This document shows, piece by piece, positions 8,265-16,720 of a stretch of 64,000 nt of DNA (positions within the stretch are counted from its first letter, which is position 1; each line of letters opens with the position of its first letter). Origin of the DNA: Anaerolineaceae bacterium oral taxon 439 (lineage in GTDB: Bacteria; Chloroflexota; Anaerolineae; Anaerolineales; Anaerolineaceae); the NCBI GenBank assembly GCA_001717545.1, contig CP017039.1, forward strand, positions 372,001 to 436,000, in the 5' to 3' direction. Made by a program: the position numbers and the translations under genes. A model generated the notes under the pieces. That model saw only the letters and a list, made by a program, of their open reading frames with translations. It had not been told where the DNA came from and did not search any database.

Positions 8265-9440
8265 CTACGCTAAAATCAGCGGCACGAGCATTTCCTCCGC
8301 GGTCAGCCCGGCATGATGGCCGATAAATTCCGCCGCGGGCTTGCCGCCTTCCGGTACGTACAGGAGGTCCCATTCGCCGACGCCAAGGGCGAGGAAATCG
8401 CCCAGAAAGCCTTTCGCGCGCGGATGGATTTCCGTATCGCCGAAAAGACCGTTCGCGATCGCTTCGTCGGTATCGATTAACCGGTATTGATCGTTGGGGA
8501 CGAGCGCTTCGAAGCGGGCTGCGAAAAGGTCTTTTTTCCCCGGTTTGATATAAAACGCTTTGCAGCGCGGATCGCCGCCCGGATAAGAACGCATCAGCTC
8601 CGTCAGGCCCGGTTCCCGATTGATATGGAAATGCCGGCGCATGTCCGTCAGACCGTGGTCGGCGCTGATAAAGGTCGTCGCGTCGGCGAGATTCGGGAGC
8701 GTCCGTTCGAAAAGATCGTTCGTCTCCTGAAGGAACGAGCGGACCTCCGGCGCGGTCATTCCGTACGGATGGATCAGCGCGTCGGGGCTTTTCCAGTAGG
8801 CGATGATGAAATGGTTCCCGGGCTCAGCGCATTTTGCCTCAACCGCCCCGACCAGCTCGGACATGGCGCCACAGAGCTGGTAGCGGTCCCCCGCCAGTTC
8901 AAGGATCCGCGGCCGCGCGCTCTGCGTCAGGAAGAGGTCGATCGAAACGCTCTTTTCCGTTGCGGCGTCGATCTTGTCGAAAACGCGCGGCGTTTCCATG
9001 AAGCTGAGAACGTTGTGCGTCTGATAGTTGAGCTTCTCGCCGGTAAAGGTATCGCGGAATGGGAACATGTCGATACACATATCCCAGTCAGAAAAGTATA
9101 GCGTCCAGCCCAGCCAGGCATGTGAAATGGGTTGAACGCCGGAGAAGAACGACGTCATGACGGCTGTCGTCGTGCAGGGAAAAACCGCGGTCAGGTCCTG
9201 ACGCTTCCGGCGAAGGAGCCAGCTTTCCGCCGGCAGGTTCTTTTCCAGGACGCGGGAGCCCATTCCGTCCATGATAAACCAGACGGTATTCCGCGACCGG
9301 CGGCGGTCGAGCTCGGCGTCGAGCGCCGCGATCGGTTTTGTCGGGATCCTTGCGCCGTAGTATTTAACGATCGACGACAGGATGCCCAGGTTGCAGTTTC
9401 TGTAATCGGGTAAGACGATCGGATTTTCAGGATTCATCAT
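8265..9440 (-). CDS. Type I phosphodiesterase / nucleotide pyrophosphatase family protein
   Basis: 391 residues of the alkaline-phosphatase superfamily. Metal and nucleophile positions of the NPP family are visible: FIMDGMGS near residue 55, the threonine nucleophile in FPCTTTAVMTS near residue 88, the Asp/His site SPDALIHPYG, SADHGLTD, and a late IGHHAGLT histidine. No signal peptide is seen, so it is probably cytoplasmic. Members hydrolyse phosphodiester or pyrophosphate bonds of nucleotides, phospholipids or phosphonates; the substrate cannot be read from sequence. AAAGGAAAA precedes two adjacent ATGs (9435-9440), and either could be used. It appears to be a single-gene unit. Confidence 0.85.
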   Translation of the reverse strand: MMNPENPIVLPDYRNCNLGILSSIVKYYGARIPTKPIAALDAELDRRRSRNTVWFIMDGMGSRVLEKNLPAESWLLRRKRQDLTAVFPCTTTAVMTSFFSGVQPISHAWLGWTLYFSDWDMCIDMFPFRDTFTGEKLNYQTHNVLSFMETPRVFDKIDAATEKSVSIDLFLTQSARPRILELAGDRYQLCGAMSELVGAVEAKCAEPGNHFIIAYWKSPDALIHPYGMTAPEVRSFLQETNDLFERTLPNLADATTFISADHGLTDMRRHFHINREPGLTELMRSYPGGDPRCKAFYIKPGKKDLFAARFEALVPNDQYRLIDTDEAIANGLFGDTEIHPRAKGFLGDFLALGVGEWDLLYVPEGGKPAAEFIGHHAGLTAEEMLVPLILA

Positions 9441-9475
9441 TTTTCCTTTCAGAACTCAAGTAAAAAGCCTTGCCG

Positions 9476-9666
9476 TCAGCCCGTGATCAGGTTGGCTGCC
9501 TGCTTCGCGAGCAGCGCGAGGACGACGACGATAAACAGGACGCGGAATAAAGTCCGATCCTTTCAGAGTCGCTGATTTTACCCCAAAAAACGCCCTGGTT
9601 AAAGATAGCCATCGTTAACCCCAGCGCGACGTAAACGGTTACGGCGATTCCGAAAAGATCAGTCAT
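9476..9666 (-). pseudogene. Small two-helix membrane protein broken by a one-base frameshift
   Basis: From the ATG at 9664-9666 the minus strand reads MTDLFGIAVTVYVALGLTMA..., one hydrophobic helix, as far as SDSE. The frame then runs into serine/arginine-rich nonsense. Moving to the next frame at the GAAAGG tract restores a sensible ending, KDRTLFRVLFIVVVLALL... up to NLITG and a stop at 9476-9478, a second helix. The two frames join if one A is added, giving a 63-residue protein. It is either a true single-base deletion, a sequencing error, or a -1 slip site; the A tract is only three bases. No strong ribosome site is seen. Confidence 0.55.
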
Positions 9667-9835
9667 CATCGCCGTCCGAATGAAAAGTCGTTGGCAGCTC
9701 TGGATCCGGCCGCGAATCCGCTGGAAATTATAAGGTTGCGGCGCGGCGGGGCGGTCCGATTCGCGTTCAGATGTATGACCGGCGGGCGCGAATTCGCTTT
9801 TCGCGCTTTTTTTCCTCACAACCGCAGTAAAACGG

Positions 9836-9863
9836 TTAAGATCGGTTGTCGTTCGGTTAGAAT
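9836..9863 (+). promoter_or_regulatory. Promoter suggesting a leaderless transcript for the GtrA-like gene
   Basis: TTAAGA (9836-9841), 16 bases, TAGAAT (9858-9863), then only six bases to the ATG at 9870. There is no Shine-Dalgarno. Transcription would start at or next to the ATG itself. Confidence 0.5.
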
Positions 9864-9869
9864 TTGGGC

Positions 9870-10838
9870 ATGGGGAAAAAAAATTCGCTGATCCGATTCC
9901 GGGACCCTGACGGCGGGCTGGATTCCCTGTTCGCCTCGCTCTTTCCGTCGGAAGGCGGCGCTGGATTCGAAACGATCCGAACGATCGATCGCGATCCCGA
10001 AGGAGAGGCGGGAAAGTTGACGGATCGGGAAACGGCGCGTTTGGGCGAAGCGCTGCGCGAAAATGAGATGCGCCCGGTCTGGATCGTGCTGGATCATCCG
10101 GACCTGAAACCGTCGGACGTTGCCGCGATTTCCGCGGATATTGAAGAGGATCCGGAGCGGATCGCCGCGTTGGCGCTGCGCGTTCCGGTTCCTGAAGGCG
10201 AGTCCGTCGTGCATCGCGCGCTGCGGGGGCTGGTTGAGAAATCGACGCTGCCAAGGGTCATGGTCTGGTACCTGCCCGCGGGCGCGCTGGGCTGTCTCCG
10301 CGAGGACCAGATGTTCGCGTCCGTTTTCCCGCTGCGCTGGCTGATCGGCTGCCGCTGCGCCGGGAAGAAGGCATGCCTGCGGGTTCGGCGGAAGAATTGG
10401 AACCGAACGTACAGATCTCAGAAATTCAGTTTTCCCGCGCTCCTCTGGTATTACTTCCACCGGTTAGTGCGTTATTCGACCGCGTCGCTGTTCTCGGTCC
10501 TGTTGGATTATGTGGTCTTCATGACGGTTTTATTTTTCGGCGCGCCGTCGCTGGCGGCGCTGATCGTAGGGCGCGCCTTTTCAATGGCGGTGAATTTTAC
10601 GCTGCTCCGGAAGTTCGTCTACCGCGACCGCCCGGAGCTCGCGCGCGCCTGGCTCCGCTATCTTGGGTTGACGCTTTTTTCTTCCGCGGCTGCGTTTTTC
10701 GCGATCGAAACGCTCCGGCGCGTGGTTCCGCTGCCGGTCGTAATCGTCAAGGCGCTCGTTGAAACGACGCTCTTCTTTTTTAATTACACGATGTCGCGCG
10801 AATGGGTTTTCCGGAAGAAATCGGAAGCTGACGGCTGA
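9870..10838 (+). CDS. GtrA-family membrane protein with an unassigned N-terminal domain
   Basis: 322 residues. The last 130 are a GtrA domain: four hydrophobic helices starting at RLVRYSTASLFSVLLDYVVF, and ending in the family's FNYTMSREWVFR. GtrA proteins are thought to flip or help transfer polyprenyl-linked sugars for cell-surface glycans. Residues 1-190 are soluble and not recognised. They might be a degenerate GT2-like glycosyltransferase, since GT2-GtrA fusions are common, but no DxD motif is evident. The absence of a ribosome site and the close -10 element suggest leaderless expression. The following flavin oxidoreductase may act in the same surface-glycan pathway. Confidence 0.8.
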   Translation: MGKKNSLIRFRDPDGGLDSLFASLFPSEGGAGFETIRTIDRDPEGEAGKLTDRETARLGEALRENEMRPVWIVLDHPDLKPSDVAAISADIEEDPERIAALALRVPVPEGESVVHRALRGLVEKSTLPRVMVWYLPAGALGCLREDQMFASVFPLRWLIGCRCAGKKACLRVRRKNWNRTYRSQKFSFPALLWYYFHRLVRYSTASLFSVLLDYVVFMTVLFFGAPSLAALIVGRAFSMAVNFTLLRKFVYRDRPELARAWLRYLGLTLFSSAAAFFAIETLRRVVPLPVVIVKALVETTLFFFNYTMSREWVFRKKSEADG

Positions 10839-11059
10839 TTTCAGGCGGAGCATAATCAACTTAAATATCGCTTTAAAATCAGGCAATATAAAAAGATACA
10901 CTCCCCCTAATATGAATCAAATGCAATTTCTGTGCTAAAATTTTGGAAAATCATGACGCGCTTCCGTTGCGGCGAAACGCGGACGCCGGAATTCCGTCCG
11001 TCGGTTTCACTGGCGGGCGGATGAGCAGGCGCAAGACGAAGGATAGAAGGGACGAGGGC

Positions 11060-12367
11060 ATGAGGACAGCGATTATCGGCGCGGGATTTACCGGGCTGAC
11101 CACCGCGTTGGCGTTAGCGGATCGGGGTCATGACGTCGTTATTTTCGAACGCGGCGCGATCGCCGGCGGCCTGGCGGCGGGGTTTAAAGCTCCCGGCTGG
11201 GAAGATTCGGTCGAGATGTTCTATCATCACTGGTTCGCGGGCGACGAGGCGATGAAGCGGCTCGTCCGCCGTCTCCAATTCGAGGATCAGGTCCGCTTTT
11301 CCAAGCCGAAATCGGTGATGTTCCATGCGGGAAAGTTTTATCCGTTCGACTCGATTCCCGCCGCGCTGGCGTATCCGGGTCTGGGATATGGGCTGAATAA
11401 GATTCGCTTCGGCTTTATCGGACTTTATTTACGGTTGACGAAGAACTGGCGCGCGCTTGAAAAAGTCACGGCGCAGGATTGGATGAACCGATGGGCGGGG
11501 AATTTCGTTTATCGGACGATGTGGGAGCCGATGATGATCGGGAAGTTCGGCGAACGCTATGCCGCGCGCGTGAATATGGCGTGGCTTTGGGCGCGGATAT
11601 CGGCGCGGACGACCGCGCTGGGAACGTTTAGCGGCGGATTTCAGGCGCTGATCGATCGGCTGGTCGAAGAGCTGCGTTCGATGGGCGTAACGATCCGATT
11701 TAAAACCGACGTGAAAACGGTATCGCGCGCGGCGGACGGGAGCTTTTTGCTCGATGTTTTGACGGACGGCGAAGAGGCCTTGGAAACGCTGACGGCGGAC
11801 CGCGTGCTGGCGACCTGTTCTCCGGCTGCGTTCGGGGAACTCGTTCCCGCGCTCCCGCCTGATTTCAGGGCTTCGCTGGAAGGGCTCGAAAGTATCGGCG
11901 CCGTCGTTCTGGTCCTGGCGCTGCGGCGGCCGCTTTCGAAGGAGGGCTATTACTGGTACAACCTGCCGAAGAGCGAAGGCTATCCCTGTCTGGCGTTGGT
12001 TGAGCATACGAATTTTGTCCCGCGGGAACGCTTCGGCGGTCAGACAATTGTCTACGCCGGCGATTACCTGGAACCGGGTCATCCGAATTTCGCGCTGTCG
12101 AAGGAGGCTTTACTCGAAAAGATGATCCCGGGCCTGAAGAAAATCAACCCTGATTTTACCGGGGATTGGGTGATCGACTGCTGGAAGTTCTCGACCAGAT
12201 ATGCGCAGCCGATTCCATTCGTGAACCATTCGCAGCGGGTCCCTTCGATCGAAACGCCGATCCCGGGCCTGTATTTCGCATCGATGAGTCATGTGTATCC
12301 GTACGATCGCGGCACGAATTATGCGATTGAATTGGGGGAAAAAGCGGCGCGGAAAATCATGGGTTAA
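11060..12367 (+). CDS. FAD-dependent oxidoreductase (amine-oxidase / UGM-like family)
   Basis: 435 residues from the ATG at 11060, which has GGACGAGGG just upstream and begins directly at the Rossmann fold, AIIGAGFTGLTTALALADRG, followed by VVIFERGAIAGGLA. The protein ends with the second FAD-contacting motif, PYDRGTNYAIELGEKAA. Such flavoproteins (protoporphyrinogen-oxidase-like, UDP-galactopyranose-mutase-like) often sit in surface-polysaccharide loci, and the GtrA neighbour fits, but the substrate is unknown. An extended -10, TGCTAAAAT, ends at 10941, and no strong terminator separates it from the gene before. An upstream in-frame ATG at 11021 would add 13 basic residues without a fold. 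Confidence 0.8.
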   Translation: MRTAIIGAGFTGLTTALALADRGHDVVIFERGAIAGGLAAGFKAPGWEDSVEMFYHHWFAGDEAMKRLVRRLQFEDQVRFSKPKSVMFHAGKFYPFDSIPAALAYPGLGYGLNKIRFGFIGLYLRLTKNWRALEKVTAQDWMNRWAGNFVYRTMWEPMMIGKFGERYAARVNMAWLWARISARTTALGTFSGGFQALIDRLVEELRSMGVTIRFKTDVKTVSRAADGSFLLDVLTDGEEALETLTADRVLATCSPAAFGELVPALPPDFRASLEGLESIGAVVLVLALRRPLSKEGYYWYNLPKSEGYPCLALVEHTNFVPRERFGGQTIVYAGDYLEPGHPNFALSKEALLEKMIPGLKKINPDFTGDWVIDCWKFSTRYAQPIPFVNHSQRVPSIETPIPGLYFASMSHVYPYDRGTNYAIELGEKAARKIMG

Positions 12368-12826
12368 CCTGTTACAGCAAATTCGGAATTCCCGTTATTT
12401 TTAAGCTTGTGAAAGATTTCACCTGTTCTTTTCCTGATTCATCGAACTTTAAATCTAACCGGTATGCGAAATTTTCGCCGCGGGTTAAGGTCCCGGGGTC
12501 GGTTCTTCGGGACGAGCTCCCGCCTGCGTTCAGACATTTAATCAACAGAAAACGCGAAATCTTAACCGATTCGCCGTTCTTTTTAAGATTTCCGCACCTT
12601 AAAGAACTTCCTTTTTTTAGGCGCTTAAAAACGCTTCCCCGATTTTTTCCCATGTTAGAATAGGGCAAGTTTGATCAATACGGAGGTGCGTCCTCCGATA
12701 ATACGCCCGAAACGTGCGATTAACGATATGCGGATAGGGACTCTGGTCCGGGTTTATTCCTATTAAAGCTGATAGGGTGTATTTGCTATGGGAACGGTTA
12801 CGATAGCGGGTAAAAAAGGATGCGAG
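12368..12826. promoter_or_regulatory. dnaA upstream region: promoter and several palindromes, no clear DnaA boxes
   Basis: This AT-rich stretch has no gene. It holds GTGAAA-GA-TTTCAC (12409-12422), a 9-bp inverted repeat AAATCTTAA / TTAAGATTT (12557-12565 and 12583-12591), a TAGAAT -10 candidate (12656-12661), and a hairpin CGGAGG-TGCGT-CCTCCG (12681-12697) inside the likely dnaA leader. I found no good TTATNCACA DnaA box on either strand, so I do not call an origin here. The palindromes are candidate regulator sites. Confidence 0.45.
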
Positions 12827-14212
12827 ATGAACGGGATGATGAACACGATGACAGCTGAAGAAATCTGGGACGCGACGCTTGCGCAGGTGAAAGCCACGGT
12901 CGATAAGCAGACGTTTTCCACATGGTTTAGCAAAACCTCGTTCGCTTCGACGGAAGAACGCGCCTTTATTGTCCACGTTGAGAACGCGTTTATCCGCGAC
13001 ATGCTCGAAAAAAGGCTGACCGGGATGGTCGAGCGGCTTCTTCAGGCGCAGACCGGCGATCCGGCCAGCACGGTTGAATTCAGGATCGCCTCGTCCCAGC
13101 CAGACGAAGCGGAAACGGCTGTTCGCCGCGAGACGGCCGATTTCGGAGCGAAAACGACGGGGCCCGAACGCGGTCCGGTTTCCGCTTCCCGTTATACGTT
13201 CGCGAATTTTATTACCGGCGGGTCGAATGAATTCGCCTGTTCCGCCTGCAAGGCGGTCGCGCGTGGAAATAACGCATCGTTTAATCCGCTTTTTATTTAC
13301 AGCGGCGTCGGCCTCGGCAAGACGCATCTGCTCCGCGCGATCGGCAACGAGATCGAGGCGACGACGGATAAAAAGGTTTTATACGTGACATCGGAAGAGT
13401 TCACCAACGATTTTATTTCGTCTCTTCAGAATCATGAAGCGGTCGCGTTCCGGGAAAAATACCGGACGGCGGATGTCCTGCTGATCGACGATATTCAATT
13501 CATTATTGGGAAGGAAAGCACGCAGGAAGCGTTTTTCCATACGTTCAACGCGCTCTATCTTCAGGATAAGCAAATCGTTATTACGTCGGATCGTCCGGCT
13601 CGTGAGATGATTACGTTGACGGAGCGGATGCGCTCCCGTTTCGAATCTGGGCTGGCGGTCGATATTCAGGCGCCGCCTCTCGAGCTTCGGATCGCAATCC
13701 TGAAATCCAAAGCGGAGAAAACCGGGCGGAACGTTCCGATGGAGGTCCTGAATCTCATCGCGCAGCGGGTCCAGACGAATATCCGCGAGCTGGAAGGGGC
13801 GTTGACCCGGGTTCTCGCGCTGTCGGACCTCTGCGGGATTGCGCTCGACCGCGATATCGTGAACGCGGCGCTCGGCGAAATGGAGCTGAGTTCGGACGTC
13901 CGGCCGGTCGACGAGATCCTCGGCGTCGTCGGTTCGGTTTTCGGGGCGGAGCCGGAGGCGATTTTATCGCGGAACCGCTCGAAAACGGTCGCGCTTGCGC
14001 GTCAGGTGGTGATGTATATTCTGCGAACCGAAGAAAACTACTCCTATCCACAGATCGGCGAGTTCCTCGGCGGCCGGGACCATTCGACGATTATCCATGG
14101 GATTGAAAAGGTAACCGGGCTGCTGAATCGCGATCTCCGCTTTCAGAAGCAGTATGAGCGCGTCTTCACCCGCCTTTTTGGGACGGATGCGAAGGCTGCC
14201 GCGTTGAACTGA
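12827..14212 (+). CDS. dnaA: Chromosomal replication initiator DnaA
   Basis: 461 residues from the ATG at 12827, chosen because AAGGA lies 6 bases upstream and EIWDATL follows within a few residues; an in-frame ATG at 12788 would add 13 residues. Domain I (to about residue 85) contacts helicase, and a short variable domain II follows. Domain III is the AAA+ ATPase with Walker A GVGLGKTHLLRA, Walker B DVLLIDDIQF and the SDRPAREM sensor region. Domain IV ends with the DnaA-box-binding signature GGRDHSTIIHG. The usual partners dnaN and recF do not follow. A hairpin, an insertion sequence and the SRP RNA gene come next. Confidence 0.97.
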   Translation: MNGMMNTMTAEEIWDATLAQVKATVDKQTFSTWFSKTSFASTEERAFIVHVENAFIRDMLEKRLTGMVERLLQAQTGDPASTVEFRIASSQPDEAETAVRRETADFGAKTTGPERGPVSASRYTFANFITGGSNEFACSACKAVARGNNASFNPLFIYSGVGLGKTHLLRAIGNEIEATTDKKVLYVTSEEFTNDFISSLQNHEAVAFREKYRTADVLLIDDIQFIIGKESTQEAFFHTFNALYLQDKQIVITSDRPAREMITLTERMRSRFESGLAVDIQAPPLELRIAILKSKAEKTGRNVPMEVLNLIAQRVQTNIRELEGALTRVLALSDLCGIALDRDIVNAALGEMELSSDVRPVDEILGVVGSVFGAEPEAILSRNRSKTVALARQVVMYILRTEENYSYPQIGEFLGGRDHSTIIHGIEKVTGLLNRDLRFQKQYERVFTRLFGTDAKAAALN

Positions 14213-14237
14213 ATATAATAGCGTCATGTCGGCGTTC

Positions 14238-14279
14238 CTTTGCTGTTAATATTTATATAAGAAATTAGCAGCAAAGTTT
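14238..14279 (+). terminator. Probable terminator after dnaA
   Basis: CTTTGCTGTTAAT and ATTAGCAGCAAAG pair over 12-13 positions (one mismatch or G-T) around an AT-rich loop, then TTTG. The T-run is short, so efficiency is uncertain. The remaining bases to 14417 hold no recognisable gene. Confidence 0.5.
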
Positions 14280-14417
14280 GAGTTTGGCTATGAGCCGCTT
14301 TTCGTTTTTGAATCGTATCTGAGGAAAATCGTTGCTGATGCCGCGAACGCCGCGCACAGGCTGCGATCAGGGGACGGATGCCTTTTTTTATTGTCGACCG
14401 GGCGCGGCAGGATGGTG

Positions 14418-14443
14418 AACAATGCGCGTAGTTCGCGATCCCC
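14418..14443 (+). repeat. 26-bp direct repeat, left copy, flanking the insertion sequence
   Basis: An exact 26-base match to 15506-15531, starting AACAATGCGCG and ending GCGATCCCC. It abuts the left inverted repeat of the element. Confidence 0.85.
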
Positions 14444-15505
14444 TGTTGGTTTGTCAATGATGCGTTACAAGTTTGAAAGATGAATCTTAAGGAACTGAGA
14501 AGGGGAAAGCCAGGCGAGAGGACGCATCGGGAAATTGTTGTACCAATGGTTATGAACCTTCAGTTGTTTCTTAAAATCGTTTAGCGAATAGAAGGGATGA
14601 GTTGCGTAAAAGTACTCATTATCTTTACGGTGTGAACGTTCGACCTTACCGTTATGACGAGGGGTATAGGGACGAATGAGTTTGTGGACGATGCCACGCT
14701 GTTTGAGCAGCTGCTCAAACAGCGTGGGGCGATCGCGATTCGAGGTAAATCGGTTTGTGAATTCGGTACCGTTATCGGTTTGAACGCATTCAACCTTGAA
14801 TTTGAAGGCTTTAAGCATATTCTCCAGGAAGACAGCAGAGGAAAAGGTACTCAGCTCATCGAAGCCTTCAACGTAACGAAAGCGAGAATATTCATCGATA
14901 GCAGTATATTGGTAGTATTTCTTACTTCCGAATGAATTAGAAGCAATACAAGCGGCAGGAACGTGCTTGACATCAATTTGAACGCGTTGTCCCGGATATT
15001 GCATCGCTTCGTATGTCTTAGGAATATATTTTGGATTTTTGACCTTGATCGCCATTTTTCCACTTTTACAGAGGATGCGGTACAAACCTGTAATGGTGCG
15101 GGTATATCCTCGCTGGCGCAGTTTTACCCAGAATACGACTAATCCGGCATGAGGATTCCGTTTTCGCATGTTATGAATCAGCTTGAGCTCTTCTTCTGTA
15201 TGCTGATTCGGATGACTTTTAGGTTTATGAGAGAAATCCCGCAAAGAATCCTGTGTCCCGTCATACCGTTTCATCCATCTGTATACAGTTGGGCGGCTGA
15301 CCTTGTATTTTCTTGCTGTTTCACTAACTCCATGCTTTTCACAATACTTTACCATGGACTCCCTGAATCTAAGAATTTGTGTTATCGTCTTCATAGCGAA
15401 TGGGTATCTCCTTTTCTTTGGTTTTCGCAGACTCAACTATAAACGAGATTTCTTCATTCGCTTTTCTTTTTCTCTAATTTGTAACGGATCAATGGTAATC
15501 CTACA
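14444..15505 (-). mobile_element. Complete IS481-type insertion sequence (1,062 bp)
   Basis: The two ends are imperfect inverted repeats of about 36 bases. The left starts TGTTGGTTTGTCAATGATGC, the right (reverse strand) TGTAGGATTACCATTGATCC, and both continue CGTTACAA. One transposase gene fills the element on the minus strand. Exact 26-bp direct repeats lie immediately outside both ends, longer than the target duplications I know for IS481 relatives (about 4-15 bp). Degenerate ends of the same element occur at 44031-44203 and 45545-45615, so the family has been active in this chromosome more than once. Confidence 0.9.
14465..15394 (-). CDS. IS481-family DDE transposase
   Basis: 309 residues from the ATG at 15392-15394; an in-frame TTG 14 codons earlier is possible but has no ribosome site. 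The N-terminal helix-turn-helix (about residues 5-45, SETARKYKVSRPTVYRWMKR) binds the element ends. The integrase-like core shows the DDE residues in IDVKHVP, QTDNGTEF and HNGKVERSHRKDNEYF, and the tail ends NHWYNNFPMRPLAWLSPSQF. The reading frame is intact, so the enzyme may still be active. Confidence 0.93.
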   Translation of the reverse strand: MKTITQILRFRESMVKYCEKHGVSETARKYKVSRPTVYRWMKRYDGTQDSLRDFSHKPKSHPNQHTEEELKLIHNMRKRNPHAGLVVFWVKLRQRGYTRTITGLYRILCKSGKMAIKVKNPKYIPKTYEAMQYPGQRVQIDVKHVPAACIASNSFGSKKYYQYTAIDEYSRFRYVEGFDELSTFSSAVFLENMLKAFKFKVECVQTDNGTEFTNRFTSNRDRPTLFEQLLKQRGIVHKLIRPYTPRHNGKVERSHRKDNEYFYATHPFYSLNDFKKQLKVHNHWYNNFPMRPLAWLSPSQFLKIHLSNL

Positions 15506-15531
15506 AACAATGCGCGTAGTTCGCGATCCCC
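15506..15531 (+). repeat. 26-bp direct repeat, right copy
   Basis: Exact partner of 14418-14443. It ends four bases before the TTGACG -35 element of the SRP RNA gene. Confidence 0.85.
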
Positions 15532-15535
15532 ACAT

Positions 15536-15565
15536 TTGACGAGCGGCGCACCCTTATGATATGAT
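15536..15565 (+). promoter_or_regulatory. Promoter of the SRP RNA gene
   Basis: TTGACG (15536-15541), 18 bases, TATGAT (15560-15565). A second overlapping TATGAT at 15555 would give a 13-base spacer and is less likely. The insertion sequence stops just upstream, leaving the promoter whole. Confidence 0.65.
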
Positions 15566-15572
15566 TAATCTG

Positions 15573-15684
15573 CGTTCGGGCGGGACCGACGCGGCGGATA
15601 CCAGCGAACCTCGTCAGGTCCGAGAGGAAGCAGCGATAAGGTGGACCATTCGGGCGCCGTCGGGAATCCTGTCCGACGTTTTTT
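15573..15684 (+). ncRNA. ffs: Signal recognition particle RNA, small bacterial type (4.5S)
   Basis: The conserved Ffh-binding core is unmistakable: GTCAGGTCCGAGAGGAAGC, with a GAGA (GNRA) tetraloop closed by CC/GG, then CAGCGATAAGGTGG on the 3' side. The outer stem pairs CGGGCGGGACCGACG (from about 15578) with CGTCGGGAATCCTGTCCG (to about 15676). TTTTTT then forms the terminator. About 110 nt, no Alu domain. With Ffh and FtsY it targets membrane proteins co-translationally. Confidence 0.93.
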
Positions 15685-15706
15685 CTTTAAATCAGTGGAG
15701 TTTCGC

Positions 15707-16639
15707 ATGACTAAAAGACAACCGCAAAATCAGACCCCGGCCTTTTGCAACTATGATAATTCGACCTATCAGGAGGATTTCTGGGGCGGCGGCAAGCGGG
15801 CATACGAAGACGCGGCGGAAGCGATGGCGCTCGCGCGGCTTCTCCCCAAAAGCGGAAAGCTCATGCTCGAGATCGGCGCTGGCGCCGGCCGGAATACGCT
15901 CCGCTACGAAGGCTACGAGCGGATCGTCGTCCTGGATTACGCGCTGACGCAGGTTCAGCAGGCGCGGCAGCGTTTAGGCGCTTCTCCTCGTTTTATCTAC
16001 GTCGCTGCCGACGTCTACCGGCTCCCCTTTGTCAACGAGCTTTTCGATGGCGCGACCATGATCCGCGTCGTACATCATCTCAGTCAGCTCGATCCCGCCT
16101 TCGCCGAAATTCAGCGCGTCATGCAAACGCATTCGACCCTGATCCTCGAATACGCCAATAAACGCAACCTGAAAGCCATTCTGCGTTGGCTGACCGGGAA
16201 ACAGAAATGGAACCCGTTTTCCCGCGAGATGGTCGAGTTCGCGACGCTCAATTTTGATAACCATCCGGGAACGGTCGAAGCTGTGCTCAGGAAGAACGCA
16301 TTCGCCGTCGAAAAAGCGTTATCTGTATCGAGCCTTCGCGTCAGCGGGCTGAAATCCAATCCCGCGAATTTGAATTGGATGATGAAGCTTGAATCGATCC
16401 TGCAATACCTTGGCGCAGGAGTTAAGCTCAGTCCATCCGTTTTTCTGCGCTGCAGGTCGATCGAAACGAAAACCAAATCGCGTTTTGATCAGTTTTTTAT
16501 CTGCCCGAACTGCCGAAGTTATTCTCTGACGCACCTGCTGAATAAGGAGGTTTGCCAAAGCTGCGGCTACGAATATCCGATCGTCGACGGCGTATATGAT
16601 TTTCGCGTCATCCCCGCCGATCAGAATCGCGCCGCCTGA
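15707..16639 (+). CDS. SAM-dependent methyltransferase with C-terminal zinc-ribbon domain
   Basis: 310 residues from the ATG at 15707 (GTGGAG 6 bases upstream). The class I methyltransferase motifs are present: motif I LMLEIGAGAGRNTL (about residue 62), the acidic end of strand 2 VVLDYALTQ, and DGATMIRVVHHL (motif IV region). The C-terminus carries a CPNC...CQSCGYEYPIVDGVYDF module, a four-cysteine zinc ribbon of the Trm112/YbaR type often seen with methyltransferases. The substrate is unknown. It lies 22 bases after the SRP RNA terminator and may depend on read-through or its own promoter. Confidence 0.85.
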   Translation: MTKRQPQNQTPAFCNYDNSTYQEDFWGGGKRAYEDAAEAMALARLLPKSGKLMLEIGAGAGRNTLRYEGYERIVVLDYALTQVQQARQRLGASPRFIYVAADVYRLPFVNELFDGATMIRVVHHLSQLDPAFAEIQRVMQTHSTLILEYANKRNLKAILRWLTGKQKWNPFSREMVEFATLNFDNHPGTVEAVLRKNAFAVEKALSVSSLRVSGLKSNPANLNWMMKLESILQYLGAGVKLSPSVFLRCRSIETKTKSRFDQFFICPNCRSYSLTHLLNKEVCQSCGYEYPIVDGVYDFRVIPADQNRAA

Positions 16640-16720
16640 TTCTTCGGCGCGGTTTAACGTTATGATTAAGAAAATCGTTTGAGGTAAAAAGAATTAAACG
16701 TCATTCAGGAGGAATTCAAA

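Noticed and set aside
10943-11059. N-terminal extension of the flavin oxidoreductase
   Set aside because: The added residues are basic, start before the Rossmann fold and include the likely promoter region; the ATG at 11060 fits better.
12372-12668. 98-codon minus-strand frame upstream of dnaA
   Set aside because: Low-quality composition, no ribosome site, and it covers the region with dnaA promoter elements.
12368-14443. Chromosomal origin of replication
   Set aside because: Near-misses to DnaA boxes (CTATCCACA at about 14045, TTATCCATG at about 14090) lie inside dnaA codons and are isolated.
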